Made by a program: the position numbers and the translations under genes. DNA of 64,000 bases from Emticicia sp. CRIBPO (lineage in GTDB: Bacteria; Bacteroidota; Bacteroidia; Cytophagales; Spirosomataceae). Below the pieces are notes generated by a model. That model was not told where the DNA came from. It did no database searches and was given only the letters and a program-made list of their open reading frames with translations. Below are positions 27,249 to 36,101 of the stretch, in pieces. How positions within the stretch are numbered: position 1 is the first letter of the stretch; each line of letters opens with the position of its first letter. The stretch lies in NCBI RefSeq assembly GCF_009905725.1, contig NZ_JAAAKV010000005.1:62001-126000 (forward strand), in the 5' to 3' direction.

Positions 27249-29714
27249 ATGTCTAATTCATTCAGAAAAAAAAAGAAATCAACCCAAAGCCGGAATACCA
27301 AAACATCTTCAGAGTCTGACTACTCATCGGAGGGTTCTATTTTTCCGTCGACTTTTGGCCGAGACCAGTTTTCTCTTGTTTTTGGAGTGTTTTTGCTGGC
27401 ACTTTCCTTACTCCTGCTGGTTGCTTTTGTCTCCTATTTGTTCTCAGGTTATGCAGATCAGGATATTATCCAGCATAAACTGAGTGATACGCTTGCTTCT
27501 GAAACCAAACGTCCTTCAAACTCTCTGGGGTTGTTCGGGGCATATCTTTCTCATTGGTTTATTTTTAAATGGTTTGGTATTGCTGCTTTTTTTATGCTTC
27601 CTCTCCTGTTTTTCTCAGGATTCAGGTTGGTATTTGGTGAAGACCTGTTCAAAATTAATCTGAACAGGCTGGCCATCGGGAGCATCTTCTATCTTTTCTT
27701 TGTTTCTGTTTTTCTTGGGTTCTGGGTTTACACCTTTGACTTCAGCGGAAGCGTTCTGGCCGGTGGAATCGGATTCCAGGCGAATGAATTCCTGTTCAGG
27801 CTGATGGGCTGGGGGAGTATCATCCTGATTTTACTCGTTCTGTTTATCTGGATGGTTTTTTTCCATGGTATGACGCAGATCGATGACTATTTTCTGGGCA
27901 AATATTTCCCGAAAAAACCAAAGAAATTTCAGTTTGAACCTGATGCTGACCTGGAAGAGGTTTCAGACCAACCGGTTTTTACGCCTGTTAAGCCTGAAGT
28001 ACCGGCCAAAGCAGAGGTAATAAATCACAAAGCAGAAGAAGAGGTTTTTGAACCCGTATCCCTGGCAAAAGAGCCATTTAAAGGAGGGATTTCTTTTACT
28101 ATTGAAAAAAATCAGGAAGAACCGTTGGTGCTGAAAATCGAAGAGGCGGCCAGAACATCTGCTTTTGAAGAGGATAATAACGATCAGCTTCTGGATGAAT
28201 TCGGCCCTTATGATCCTAAACTTGATTTGTCAGGGTACATGTATCCGCCGATCAGCTTACTGCAGGAATATAATTCTACCGGGTCGAAAGTAACCGAAGA
28301 AGAGCTTGAAGCCAATAAAGACAAGATCATCAAGACCATCAATAACTTCCAGATCGGGATTGCCTCTATCAAGGCAACCATCGGGCCTACGGTTACGCTG
28401 TATGAAATTGTACCGGATGCCGGCGTAAGGATTTCAAAGATCAAAAACCTGGAAGATGATATTGCCCTCAGCCTTGCTGCTTTAGGTATCAGGATTATCG
28501 CCCCTATGCCCGGCAAAGGGACGATCGGGATTGAGGTGCCGAATAAAAACCGCGAAATGGTTTCTATCAAATCGGTGCTCTCATCCGAAAAATTCCAGAA
28601 GTCAACTTTTGAACTGCCCATCGTTTTAGGGAAAACCATCTCCAACGAGCTTTATATTGCAGACCTGGCAAAAATGCCCCACCTGCTGATGGCAGGGGCC
28701 ACAGGACAGGGAAAGTCAGTAGGACTTAATGTGATCCTGGCGTCGTTGCTCTATAAAAAACACCCGGCAGAAGTCAAGTTTGTGCTGGTTGACCCGAAGA
28801 AAGTGGAGTTAACCCTGTTCAACAAAATAGAACGTCATTTCCTGGCGATGCTGCCTAATGCAGAGGAAGCCATCATTACCGATACGAAAAAGGTTATCAA
28901 TACCCTTAATTCGCTTTGTATCGAAATGGACAACCGTTATAATTTGCTGAAGGAGGCGGGTGTCAGGAATATTAAAGAGTATAACGCCAAGTTTACCCAC
29001 CGGAAACTGAATCCTGAAAAAGGGCATAAGTTTTTACCCTATATCGTGCTGGTCATTGATGAGCTGGCTGACCTGATGATGACCGCCGGAAAAGAAGTAG
29101 AGCAGCCTATTGCCAGACTTGCACAGCTGGCCAGGGCCATCGGGATACATTTGATTGTAGCTACCCAAAGACCTTCGGTTAATGTTATCACTGGTTTGAT
29201 CAAGGCCAACTTCCCGGCCAGGCTTTCCTTTAAAGTGACCGCCAAAGTAGACTCCAGAACCATCCTGGACACCGGGGGCTCCGAGCAGCTGGTCGGAAAC
29301 GGGGATATGCTTTTATCAACCGGATCGGATATGGTCAGGTTGCAATGTCCTTTTGTGGATACGCCGGAGGTAGAAAGTGTTTGTGAATATATCGGAAGCC
29401 AGAGAGCATATGAGTCGGCCTATCTTTTACCTGAGTTTTATGGCGACGACGAACCGGATGGCCTGGATTTTGACCCGACCGAACTGGATCCGTTGTTTGA
29501 TGATGCGGCCAGGTTGCTGGTGATTCATCAGCAGGGAAGTACTTCACTGATCCAGAGAAAAATGAAACTGGGGTACAACAGGGCAGGACGGATCATTGAC
29601 CAGCTGGAAGGAGCCGGGGTAGTAGGACCGTTTGAAGGCAGTAAAGCCCGTGAGGTTCTTATCAAAGACCTGGAGCATCTCGAAGAGGTTCTGCGAAGCC
29701 TGAAGCGTTCTTAG
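27249..29714 (+). CDS. ftsK: FtsK/SpoIIIE DNA translocase
   Basis: 821 residues. A basic N-terminus (RKKKKS) is followed by four to five transmembrane segments up to about residue 205, a short Pro- and Glu-rich linker, and the motor. Walker A GATGQGKSVGLN is at 483-493, Walker B is VLVIDELADLMM, and RPSVNVITGLIKANFPARLSFKV is the conserved downstream block. The C-terminal gamma winged helix (LIQRKMKLGYNRAGRIIDQLE) reads KOPS-type polar DNA sequences. It coordinates chromosome-dimer resolution with division. lolA follows 78 nt later. Confidence 0.96.
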   Translation: MSNSFRKKKKSTQSRNTKTSSESDYSSEGSIFPSTFGRDQFSLVFGVFLLALSLLLLVAFVSYLFSGYADQDIIQHKLSDTLASETKRPSNSLGLFGAYLSHWFIFKWFGIAAFFMLPLLFFSGFRLVFGEDLFKINLNRLAIGSIFYLFFVSVFLGFWVYTFDFSGSVLAGGIGFQANEFLFRLMGWGSIILILLVLFIWMVFFHGMTQIDDYFLGKYFPKKPKKFQFEPDADLEEVSDQPVFTPVKPEVPAKAEVINHKAEEEVFEPVSLAKEPFKGGISFTIEKNQEEPLVLKIEEAARTSAFEEDNNDQLLDEFGPYDPKLDLSGYMYPPISLLQEYNSTGSKVTEEELEANKDKIIKTINNFQIGIASIKATIGPTVTLYEIVPDAGVRISKIKNLEDDIALSLAALGIRIIAPMPGKGTIGIEVPNKNREMVSIKSVLSSEKFQKSTFELPIVLGKTISNELYIADLAKMPHLLMAGATGQGKSVGLNVILASLLYKKHPAEVKFVLVDPKKVELTLFNKIERHFLAMLPNAEEAIITDTKKVINTLNSLCIEMDNRYNLLKEAGVRNIKEYNAKFTHRKLNPEKGHKFLPYIVLVIDELADLMMTAGKEVEQPIARLAQLARAIGIHLIVATQRPSVNVITGLIKANFPARLSFKVTAKVDSRTILDTGGSEQLVGNGDMLLSTGSDMVRLQCPFVDTPEVESVCEYIGSQRAYESAYLLPEFYGDDEPDGLDFDPTELDPLFDDAARLLVIHQQGSTSLIQRKMKLGYNRAGRIIDQLEGAGVVGPFEGSKAREVLIKDLEHLEEVLRSLKRS

Positions 29715-29782
29715 GAACACTTTTTTAACAGTTAAATTAAACCATTGAATTTTTTTTACATCTAAACAGTTAATTAACAAAA

Positions 29783-29787
29783 GGAGG
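29783..29787 (+). promoter_or_regulatory. Strong Shine-Dalgarno before lolA
   Basis: AAAGGAGG ends 5 nt before the first and 8 nt before the second of two tandem ATG codons. Most genes in this window lack such a site, so it stands out and may set unusually efficient initiation. Confidence 0.6.
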
Positions 29788-29792
29788 ACAAG

Positions 29793-30437
29793 ATGATGAA
29801 GCGAACCATTTTAAGTATATTATTTTCAAGTTCTGTATTGTTTTCATTTGGTCAGGATAAAAAAGCCGAAAGCATTTTAGATCAGATGAGTCAGAAATAT
29901 CAGAAACTGAATACCTTCAGTGCTTCATTTACTTACGGAGTTGAAGGGGCCAATTCAAGCCTGACGCAGGCATTTAAAGGCAATGTGACGGTAAAAGGCC
30001 TGAAATTTAAACTGAAAATGGCCGGACAGGAGATTTTCAACAATGGCAAAGAGATCTTTACCTATGTGAAAGAAACCAACGAAGTAAATATTACGGATTT
30101 TAACCCGAATAATGATTCTGATTTTTCTCCGACCAAAATTTACTCAATCTATAAGAAAGGGTATAAGTATGTTTTCAAAGAAGAGCAGAAAGTAGGAAGC
30201 CAGTTTTATGAAGTGGTGGAGTTGTCGCCAACCAGTGCCAAATCAAATGTGAATAAGGTGCAGATCACGGTCAATAAAAAAGACAAAACGGTAAAGAGCT
30301 GGAAAATCTGGGATAAGGCAGGAAAGAAAACGGTTTTTAAAGTGGAAGACTTTGTACCGAATGTGGCTGCAGCAGATAATGTTTTCACTTTTGATGCTAA
30401 AAAATATCCTGGTGTTGAGGTAGTTGACTTAAGATAA
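29793..30437 (+). CDS. lolA: LolA-like outer membrane lipoprotein carrier
   Basis: 214 residues with a signal peptide ending near FGQ. The mature sequence (AESILDQMSQKYQKLNTFSASFTY, then GNVTVKGLKFKLKMAGQEIFNNGKEIFTY) is the LolA family pattern: an unclosed beta-barrel that shields the acyl chains of lipoproteins crossing the periplasm. Two tandem ATGs follow a strong Shine-Dalgarno; I keep the first. It sits behind ftsK, an arrangement common in Bacteroidota, and ends with an intrinsic terminator. Confidence 0.9.
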   Translation: MMKRTILSILFSSSVLFSFGQDKKAESILDQMSQKYQKLNTFSASFTYGVEGANSSLTQAFKGNVTVKGLKFKLKMAGQEIFNNGKEIFTYVKETNEVNITDFNPNNDSDFSPTKIYSIYKKGYKYVFKEEQKVGSQFYEVVELSPTSAKSNVNKVQITVNKKDKTVKSWKIWDKAGKKTVFKVEDFVPNVAAADNVFTFDAKKYPGVEVVDLR

Positions 30438-30460
30438 ATTGTTACATATATACTTTTTTT

Positions 30461-30499
30461 AAGGCCCGAAGTGATCTTTTGCTTTGGGCCTGTTTTTTT
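30461..30499 (+). terminator. Intrinsic terminator after lolA
   Basis: AGGCCCGAAG pairs with CTTTGGGCCT (one G-U) and is followed by a seven-T run. It overlaps the upstream part of the next frame and so supports the later start of the thiamine pyrophosphokinase. Confidence 0.85.
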
Positions 30500-30503
30500 G
30501 ATT

Positions 30504-31178
30504 ATGTCGTCACATCACATTGTAAGAGAAAAACAGGAGCCGGCATTGATCATTGCCAATGGTGAGGCCTGTTCAATGGATTTGCTGGAGCAGCTGCTTG
30601 AGTGGAGCCCGCTCGTGATTGTCCTTGACGGGGCAGTAGAGAGGGTGCTTGACCTGGGAATTAAGATCGACGTTCTGTTCGGTGACTTCGACGGACTAAG
30701 CATCCCGCTGGATGAGATAAAGCGGCGGCAATATCCGATAGAAATCATTCATGCCCCGGACCAGGAAAAGACCGATCTGGAGAAAGCGATTGACTATCTG
30801 ATTTCGCGGGAATTTCCGGCGGTCAACATTGTCTGGGCTACCGGAAGGAGGGCTGATCATACGCTCGCCAACATCACCAACCTGGTCAAATATCGTGAGC
30901 AGATCCAGGTAAAAATGATTGATGATTATTCGGTGATTTTTCCTTTGTCGCCACTCCCAAACGTGTTCAGTAAGTGGTACAAGGCCGAAACACCCATTTC
31001 TCTGATCCCTGTAGGGGTAGCAGAAGGCATAGAAACGGACAACCTGACTTATCCACTATACGGTGAGTCGCTGACGTTGGGAGCACGCATCGGAAATAGT
31101 AATTCTGTGGAAAAAGATGGGATTATTACTATAAAATACAAGAAAGGAGAAATGTTGATAATGGAATGTAGAGATTAA
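30504..31178 (+). CDS. Thiamine pyrophosphokinase
   Basis: 224 residues from the ATG of MSSHHIVREKQ; the upstream ATG lies in the lolA terminator. Catalytic-domain motifs are ALIIANGE, VIVLDGAVERVL, VLFGDFDGLS, DQEKTDLEKAIDYL and ATGRRADHTLANITNL. A C-terminal thiamine-binding beta region follows (GARIGNSNSVEKDGIITI). It transfers pyrophosphate from ATP to thiamine to make the cofactor. No thiamine riboswitch is visible upstream. Confidence 0.92.
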   Translation: MSSHHIVREKQEPALIIANGEACSMDLLEQLLEWSPLVIVLDGAVERVLDLGIKIDVLFGDFDGLSIPLDEIKRRQYPIEIIHAPDQEKTDLEKAIDYLISREFPAVNIVWATGRRADHTLANITNLVKYREQIQVKMIDDYSVIFPLSPLPNVFSKWYKAETPISLIPVGVAEGIETDNLTYPLYGESLTLGARIGNSNSVEKDGIITIKYKKGEMLIMECRD

Positions 31179-31314
31179 TAATGAGATTGTTACGTGTTGA
31201 TAAGTTTTTAACTTTTTCTTTTTTTTATCAAATCAGAAATTTACATTTGTAAAACGTTGGCCATTTAAACTATAGAAATTGTAATAGTAAAACCGGTTGA
31301 TAAAATGTGGATAA
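31153..31314 (-). promoter_or_regulatory. Cluster of DnaA-box-like sites upstream of nrdA
   Basis: A perfect E. coli-type DnaA box (TTATCCACA on the minus strand) is at 31306-31314. Two one-mismatch copies (TTATCAACA) are at 31153-31161 and 31195-31203, and a two-mismatch copy (TTATCAACC) at 31295-31303. All four share one orientation. The last two start 11 nt apart. DnaA boxes regulate nrdAB in E. coli, so a regulatory role for nrdA is plausible. Confidence 0.5.
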
Positions 31315-31536
31315 CTTTAAAATCTGATTTTAATAGTACTTTTCCAATGTTCTAAATCGACAAGAGCTTGATTATAAGTAATAACAAATCACGCGATCTA
31401 TTACGATATTAAAAAATTGTTAAATCCAAAGAATTTTCCCGGTTTTTAAATAATTTTTTTTGCTCTATTTTTGAACTAACAACGGATCAAAAATCTTAAA
31501 CACAAAAGGGCACTCCTTAAACCCCCCAAGGCAAAT
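31179..31536. other. AT-rich intergenic region before nrdA
   Basis: 358 nt without a convincing ORF or RNA gene. It holds most of the DnaA-box-like cluster, a very AT-rich segment at about 31405-31465 and a -7-like TATTTTTG at 31466-31473, 63 nt before the nrdA ATG. No clear NrdR box pair was recognised. Confidence 0.6.
31466..31473 (+). promoter_or_regulatory. Putative -7 element for nrdA
   Basis: TATTTTTG matches TAnnTTTG. The expected -33 position has only TTTT, so the match is partial. Confidence 0.5.
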
Positions 31537-34008
31537 ATGTACGTTATTAAAAGAGACGGTCGAAGAGAATCGGTTAAATTCGACAAGGTTACCGCACGGA
31601 TCGAAAGGTTATGTTATGGACTTGACCTTGCTTTTGTTCAACCTGTAGAAGTGGCAATGAAAGTTGTATCAGGTATTTATGATGGAGTTACAACCTCCGA
31701 GCTTGATAATCTGGCCGCTGAGACAGCTGCCTCTATGACTACCAAGCATCCTGATTATGCCACATTGGCTGCGAGGATTGCGATATCCAATCTCCATAAA
31801 AACACGCTTAAGTCGTTTTCCGGAACCATCAAGATGCTTTATCAGTATGTTGATCCGAAAACAGGGGAAAATGCTTCATTGATTTCCAAGGATGTCTGGA
31901 AAGTGGTTCAGAAAAATGCCGCTTTGCTTGACTCAACCATTATCTACGACAGAGATTACGGATATGATTATTTTGGTTACAAAACCCTTGAGAAATCATA
32001 TTTGCTGAAACTGAACAATAAAATTGTGGAAAGACCCCAGCACATGCTGATGCGTGTGGCGGTAGGTATCCATGGTGAGGACATTGAAAAAGCCATCGAA
32101 ACTTATGATTTGCTTTCGGAAAGATGGTTTACCCATGCTACACCAACTTTGTTTAATGCAGGAACACCAAAACCTCAGTTGTCGTCATGTTTCCTTCTGA
32201 CCATGAAGGATGACAGCATCGAAGGTATTTACGATACACTGAAACAAACCGCTAAAATTTCGCAGTCTGCGGGAGGAATCGGGTTGTCAATCCATAACGT
32301 AAGGGCAACAGGCTCATACATCAAAGGAACCAACGGAACGTCCAACGGGATTGTACCGATGCTGAGGGTTTTCAATGATACGGCGAGATATGTTGACCAG
32401 GGCGGTGGAAAACGCAAAGGATCTTTTGCGATCTATATCGAACCATGGCATGCGGATATATTCGATTTCCTGGATCTGAAAAGAAACCACGGGAAAGAAG
32501 AATTGAGAGCAAGGGATTTGTTCTACGCGATGTGGATCTCGGATTTATTTATGAAGAGAGTAGAAGCCAATGATGACTGGTCATTGTTCTGTCCTCACGA
32601 GTGTCCGGGACTGGCAGATTGCTACGGTGATGAGTTTGAAAAACTATATGAGAAATATGAGTCTGAAGGCAGAGCCCGCAGAACGGTAAAAGCTCAGGAG
32701 CTGTGGTTTGCCATGCTTGAGTCGCAGGTAGAAACAGGAACACCTTATATCCTGTATAAAGATGCGGCCAACAAAAAATCAAATCAGAAAAACCTGGGTA
32801 CGATCAAATCATCGAACCTTTGTACTGAAATCATCGAATATACTGCCCCTGACGAAGTAGCGGTATGTAACCTGGCTTCTATTGCTTTACCAAAATATCT
32901 GTTAACCAATGATTTTGGCGAAGTAACCAGCTTTGATTTCAAAAAATTATATGAAGTTACCAAGGTAATCACCGGTAACCTGAACAAGATCATTGACGTT
33001 AACTACTATCCTGTAGAAGAAGCAGAAAGGAGTAACAAGCGTCACAGGCCGATCGGAATCGGTGTGCAGGGTCTTGCAGATACTTTCATGCTGATGCGTA
33101 TGCCTTTCGAGTCTGAAGCAGCACAGAAACTGAATAAGGATATTTTTGAGACGATCTATTTTGCAGCCATGGAGGCTTCAATGGAGCTGGCTATTGCTGA
33201 AGGACCATACCAGACCTGGGAAGGGTCTCCGATTTCAAAAGGTATATTCCAGTTTGATATGTGGGATGTTACTCCGGAATCAGGTTTGTGGAACTGGGAA
33301 GATCTTCGTGAGAAAGTGATCAAAAACGGTGTAAGAAACTCTCTTCTTCTGGCTCCGATGCCGACAGCTTCAACCAGCCAGATCTTAGGAAACAACGAGT
33401 GTTTTGAACCATATACTTCTAATATTTACACCAGAAGGGTATTATCAGGAGAATTTGTAGTGGTTAACAAGCACCTTTTGAGAGATCTTGTAAAAGTGGG
33501 CTTGTGGAATGACACCATGAAAAATAAACTGATTGCAGCCAACGGCTCTGTTCAGAATATCCCGGAAATTCCTGAAAAGCTGAAAGAACTTTATAAAACA
33601 GCCTGGGAAATCAAACAAAAATCATTGATTGACATGTCTGCAGACAGAGGAGCGTTCATCTGTCAAAGCCAGTCACTTAACATATTTATGCAGGATCCTA
33701 ATTTCGGAAAACTTACCTCTATGCACTTCTATGCGTGGAAAGCCGGTCTGAAAACAGGGATGTACTACCTGCGTACTAAAGCAGCTACTGATGCGGTTAA
33801 ATTTACAGTGGATCGTCAGGCTATCGCTGAAACGACTCCTGTAACTGAAAAAATCGAAGAAAAGCCATTGGATTATGAAGCATATGCTAAAGAAAACGAG
33901 GCTAAAATAAAAGCTGCAGCCACATTTGCGAACGAAGAGGAACAGAAATATGCAGCAATGCAATGTTCGCTTGACGATCCGGAAGGATGTGAAATGTGTG
34001 GTTCTTAA
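31537..34008 (+). CDS. nrdA: Ribonucleoside-diphosphate reductase large subunit (class I)
   Basis: 823 residues. An N-terminal ATP-cone starts [25 protein letters not shown] and is the allosteric site. The catalytic barrel shows LSSCFLLTM (first active-site cysteine), [10 protein letters not shown] (the Asn-x-Cys-x-Glu thiyl-radical site) and [18 protein letters not shown] flexible tail ends CEMC, the shuttle cysteine pair that re-reduces the active site. It makes deoxynucleotides together with NrdB, which is not among the neighbours. A terminator follows. Possible DnaA control is described separately. Confidence 0.96.
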   Translation: MYVIKRDGRRESVKFDKVTARIERLCYGLDLAFVQPVEVAMKVVSGIYDGVTTSELDNLAAETAASMTTKHPDYATLAARIAISNLHKNTLKSFSGTIKMLYQYVDPKTGENASLISKDVWKVVQKNAALLDSTIIYDRDYGYDYFGYKTLEKSYLLKLNNKIVERPQHMLMRVAVGIHGEDIEKAIETYDLLSERWFTHATPTLFNAGTPKPQLSSCFLLTMKDDSIEGIYDTLKQTAKISQSAGGIGLSIHNVRATGSYIKGTNGTSNGIVPMLRVFNDTARYVDQGGGKRKGSFAIYIEPWHADIFDFLDLKRNHGKEELRARDLFYAMWISDLFMKRVEANDDWSLFCPHECPGLADCYGDEFEKLYEKYESEGRARRTVKAQELWFAMLESQVETGTPYILYKDAANKKSNQKNLGTIKSSNLCTEIIEYTAPDEVAVCNLASIALPKYLLTNDFGEVTSFDFKKLYEVTKVITGNLNKIIDVNYYPVEEAERSNKRHRPIGIGVQGLADTFMLMRMPFESEAAQKLNKDIFETIYFAAMEASMELAIAEGPYQTWEGSPISKGIFQFDMWDVTPESGLWNWEDLREKVIKNGVRNSLLLAPMPTASTSQILGNNECFEPYTSNIYTRRVLSGEFVVVNKHLLRDLVKVGLWNDTMKNKLIAANGSVQNIPEIPEKLKELYKTAWEIKQKSLIDMSADRGAFICQSQSLNIFMQDPNFGKLTSMHFYAWKAGLKTGMYYLRTKAATDAVKFTVDRQAIAETTPVTEKIEEKPLDYEAYAKENEAKIKAAATFANEEEQKYAAMQCSLDDPEGCEMCGS

Positions 34009-34044
34009 GGGTTCCGACTTACTTAAATGCTATTCTTTTTTGAC

Positions 34045-34086
34045 AACAAATACCACCTCACTTTTGGGGTGGTATTTGTTTTTTAT
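34045..34086 (+). terminator. Intrinsic terminator after nrdA
   Basis: A perfect 13-bp stem (AACAAATACCACC / GGTGGTATTTGTT) is followed by TTTTTT. Confidence 0.92.
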
Positions 34087-34190
34087 ACCAGGTTGGGTTT
34101 ATTCTTCTGCATTAGCCTGAAAAATAAATTTTCCTTCCGTGCGGTTTTCTTCTTGTGATAAGAGTAAATTGAAGGTTAAAATCAACCGAA

Positions 34191-35534
34191 ATGCAAAACT
34201 ATGATGTGATCGTTGTTGGTGCAGGTTATGCGGGACTGACCGCGGCGAGAACCCTGGTTGACGCCGGCAAAAAAGTGTTGGTACTGGAAGCCCGCGACAG
34301 GGTCGGAGGGAGGGTATTCACGCAGCATTATCCTGAAGGCTTTTACCTTGATCTGGGAGGAGCTTGGGTAGGCCCTACACAGGACAAGTTTTATGACCTC
34401 ATCAGGGAATCCGGGATTTCTACATTTAAAACCTATGCAGAAGGAAAAAGCACGCTTCTGTACAAAGGGAAACTAAAACACTACAAAGGTCTGATACCCC
34501 CATTGCCTGTCGGAGCCTTATTGAGCCTTGATTTTGCCATTAAGAAAATGAATAAATTGTCAGCAGGCATTAACCTCGAAAAACCCTGGCTAAGTCCTGA
34601 TGCCGCAAAATACGACGCCATGACGCTGTCCTCCTGGATGGATAAGCAAATGTCATTTGATACGGCTAAAGTCATGTTTAAAATGGCCGCAGAAGCCATT
34701 TGGGCGGCTGACCCCTCAGAGATATCCTTTTTACATGCTTTGTTTTATACCAAATCAGGGCGAAATCTGGATACCCTGATGAACGTGGAAAACGGAGCAC
34801 AGGAAGAGCGAATATCAGGCGGGGCTCAGGGGCCGGCCTTAAAACTGGCAGAAAGAATAAAAGAGAATATCCGGTTAAATGCTGTGGTCACCCACGTCGA
34901 CCAAAGCGGGGAGCAAGTGATCGTTAAAGGTCCTGACTTTGAATTTAAGGCGTCTAAAATAATCATTGCTTTACCTCCTCATCTGACGGGAAAAATAAGC
35001 TATTTACCTGCCATGCCTGCCAATCGCGAACAACTTGTACAGCGGGTTCCTATGGGTACGGTTACGAAGACTTTTGCTGTTTATGATAAACCTTTCTGGC
35101 GTGAAAAAGGGCTTAATGGCCTTTGTGCTACCAATGAAGGTTTTACGACGGTGACGTTTGATAATTCACCCCCGGATGGCAGCAAGGGAATCCTGATGGG
35201 TTTTGTACTGGCCAATCAATCGAAGGCATTCATAGAACTGGACCATGAAGTCCGCAAGGCAGAAATTCTCAGATCATTTTCGTCGTTTTATGGGGAAGAG
35301 GCTCTGAACCCGATCCGGTATGTTGACCATAACTGGTCGCAGGAAGCATTTTCGGGAGGTTGTTATGCTGGATTTATGCCTACCGGGGTCTGGACAAGCC
35401 TGGGAGAGTCACTCAGAAAACCTGTAGGAAATATCCACTGGGCGGGAACAGAAACGTCCGATATCTGGAACGGATACATTGAAGGAGCTATAAGATCAGG
35501 AGAAAGGGCTGCGGGGGAGATAACAGGTGCTTAA
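34191..35534 (+). CDS. Flavin monoamine oxidase family protein
   Basis: 447 residues. The FAD-binding Rossmann motif VVGAGYAGLTAARTL (residues 7-21) is followed by VLEARDRVGGRVFT, the standard amine-oxidase second motif. The C-terminal FAD block is GNIHWAGTETSDIWNGYIEGAIRSGERAA. No signal peptide is seen, so it is probably cytoplasmic. It oxidises a primary or polyamine-like substrate, or possibly acts as a desaturase; substrate is not deducible. It is isolated between two terminators and is not linked to the convergent Sus operon. Confidence 0.88.
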   Translation: MQNYDVIVVGAGYAGLTAARTLVDAGKKVLVLEARDRVGGRVFTQHYPEGFYLDLGGAWVGPTQDKFYDLIRESGISTFKTYAEGKSTLLYKGKLKHYKGLIPPLPVGALLSLDFAIKKMNKLSAGINLEKPWLSPDAAKYDAMTLSSWMDKQMSFDTAKVMFKMAAEAIWAADPSEISFLHALFYTKSGRNLDTLMNVENGAQEERISGGAQGPALKLAERIKENIRLNAVVTHVDQSGEQVIVKGPDFEFKASKIIIALPPHLTGKISYLPAMPANREQLVQRVPMGTVTKTFAVYDKPFWREKGLNGLCATNEGFTTVTFDNSPPDGSKGILMGFVLANQSKAFIELDHEVRKAEILRSFSSFYGEEALNPIRYVDHNWSQEAFSGGCYAGFMPTGVWTSLGESLRKPVGNIHWAGTETSDIWNGYIEGAIRSGERAAGEITGA

Positions 35535-35547
35535 TGTCATTAAAAAG

Positions 35548-35583
35548 GAAAAGGGGATTATCTGAAAAGACAATCCCCTTTTC
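35548..35583. terminator. Bidirectional terminator
   Basis: GAAAAGGGGATT and AATCCCCTTTTC form a perfect 12-bp stem between the amine oxidase gene and the end of the convergent Sus-type operon. Confidence 0.88.
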
Positions 35584-35596
35584 TATGAAATTCCGG

Positions 35597-36079
35597 TCAC
35601 GGATTCGTAGTCAGAATGGCTGATTTCTGAGCAGAAACCAAACCATTGTCTGTAACGATTTCTGCAAAGAAAACCCGGGTGGTCTTTTTGGTCTCCTGGG
35701 CCTTAACCGGCACTTTAATGACATAGTTCCTCAGGTTGGCATCATATTGCTGTGTTCCTGCAGGAATGGTCGCTACAAGGGTTTGTGCCCCCGTAGCAGT
35801 AGCAGCCCAATACACCCTGAATTCTTTAACTGGCACCAATGTGGTGTATTCAATATTAAAGAGGGTGTTTGCGGAAGCGTCTACCGTCTGACCTGTAATT
35901 ACTGAAGTATTGGCGGTAATGAGACGTGTTGGCCCCAACCAAACCACTGAAATCTGGGCTACTTTTCCTTTGCTGACGGTGATGTCACTGATAAGATCCG
36001 GCTCTTCATAACATCCCGACAGAAAGCATGAAGACAGGCTCAATAATGAAAGGAGAAGGATTCTGATATTTTTATTCAT
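35597..36079 (-). CDS. Hypothetical lipoprotein at the end of a SusCD operon
   Basis: 160 residues. A hydrophobic leader and lipobox (CFLSGC) put the lipidated cysteine at residue 23, followed by YEEPD, the acidic start typical of Bacteroidota surface-exported lipoproteins. The rest is predicted beta-strand-rich and may be an immunoglobulin-like domain. I do not recognise a family. It starts 22 nt after the SusD-like gene, so it is part of the same transcript and might be an accessory surface binding protein. This role is inferred from position only. Confidence 0.7.
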   Translation of the reverse strand: MNKNIRILLLSLLSLSSCFLSGCYEEPDLISDITVSKGKVAQISVVWLGPTRLITANTSVITGQTVDASANTLFNIEYTTLVPVKEFRVYWAATATGAQTLVATIPAGTQQYDANLRNYVIKVPVKAQETKKTTRVFFAEIVTDNGLVSAQKSAILTTNP

Positions 36080-36101
36080 TTCTCTTAAATTTTTAGATTA
36101 A

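Noticed and set aside
31179-31536. Replication origin
   Set aside because: DnaA-box-like sites and AT-rich DNA are present, but gene orientation does not switch here and no GC-skew data are available; kept as regulatory region only.
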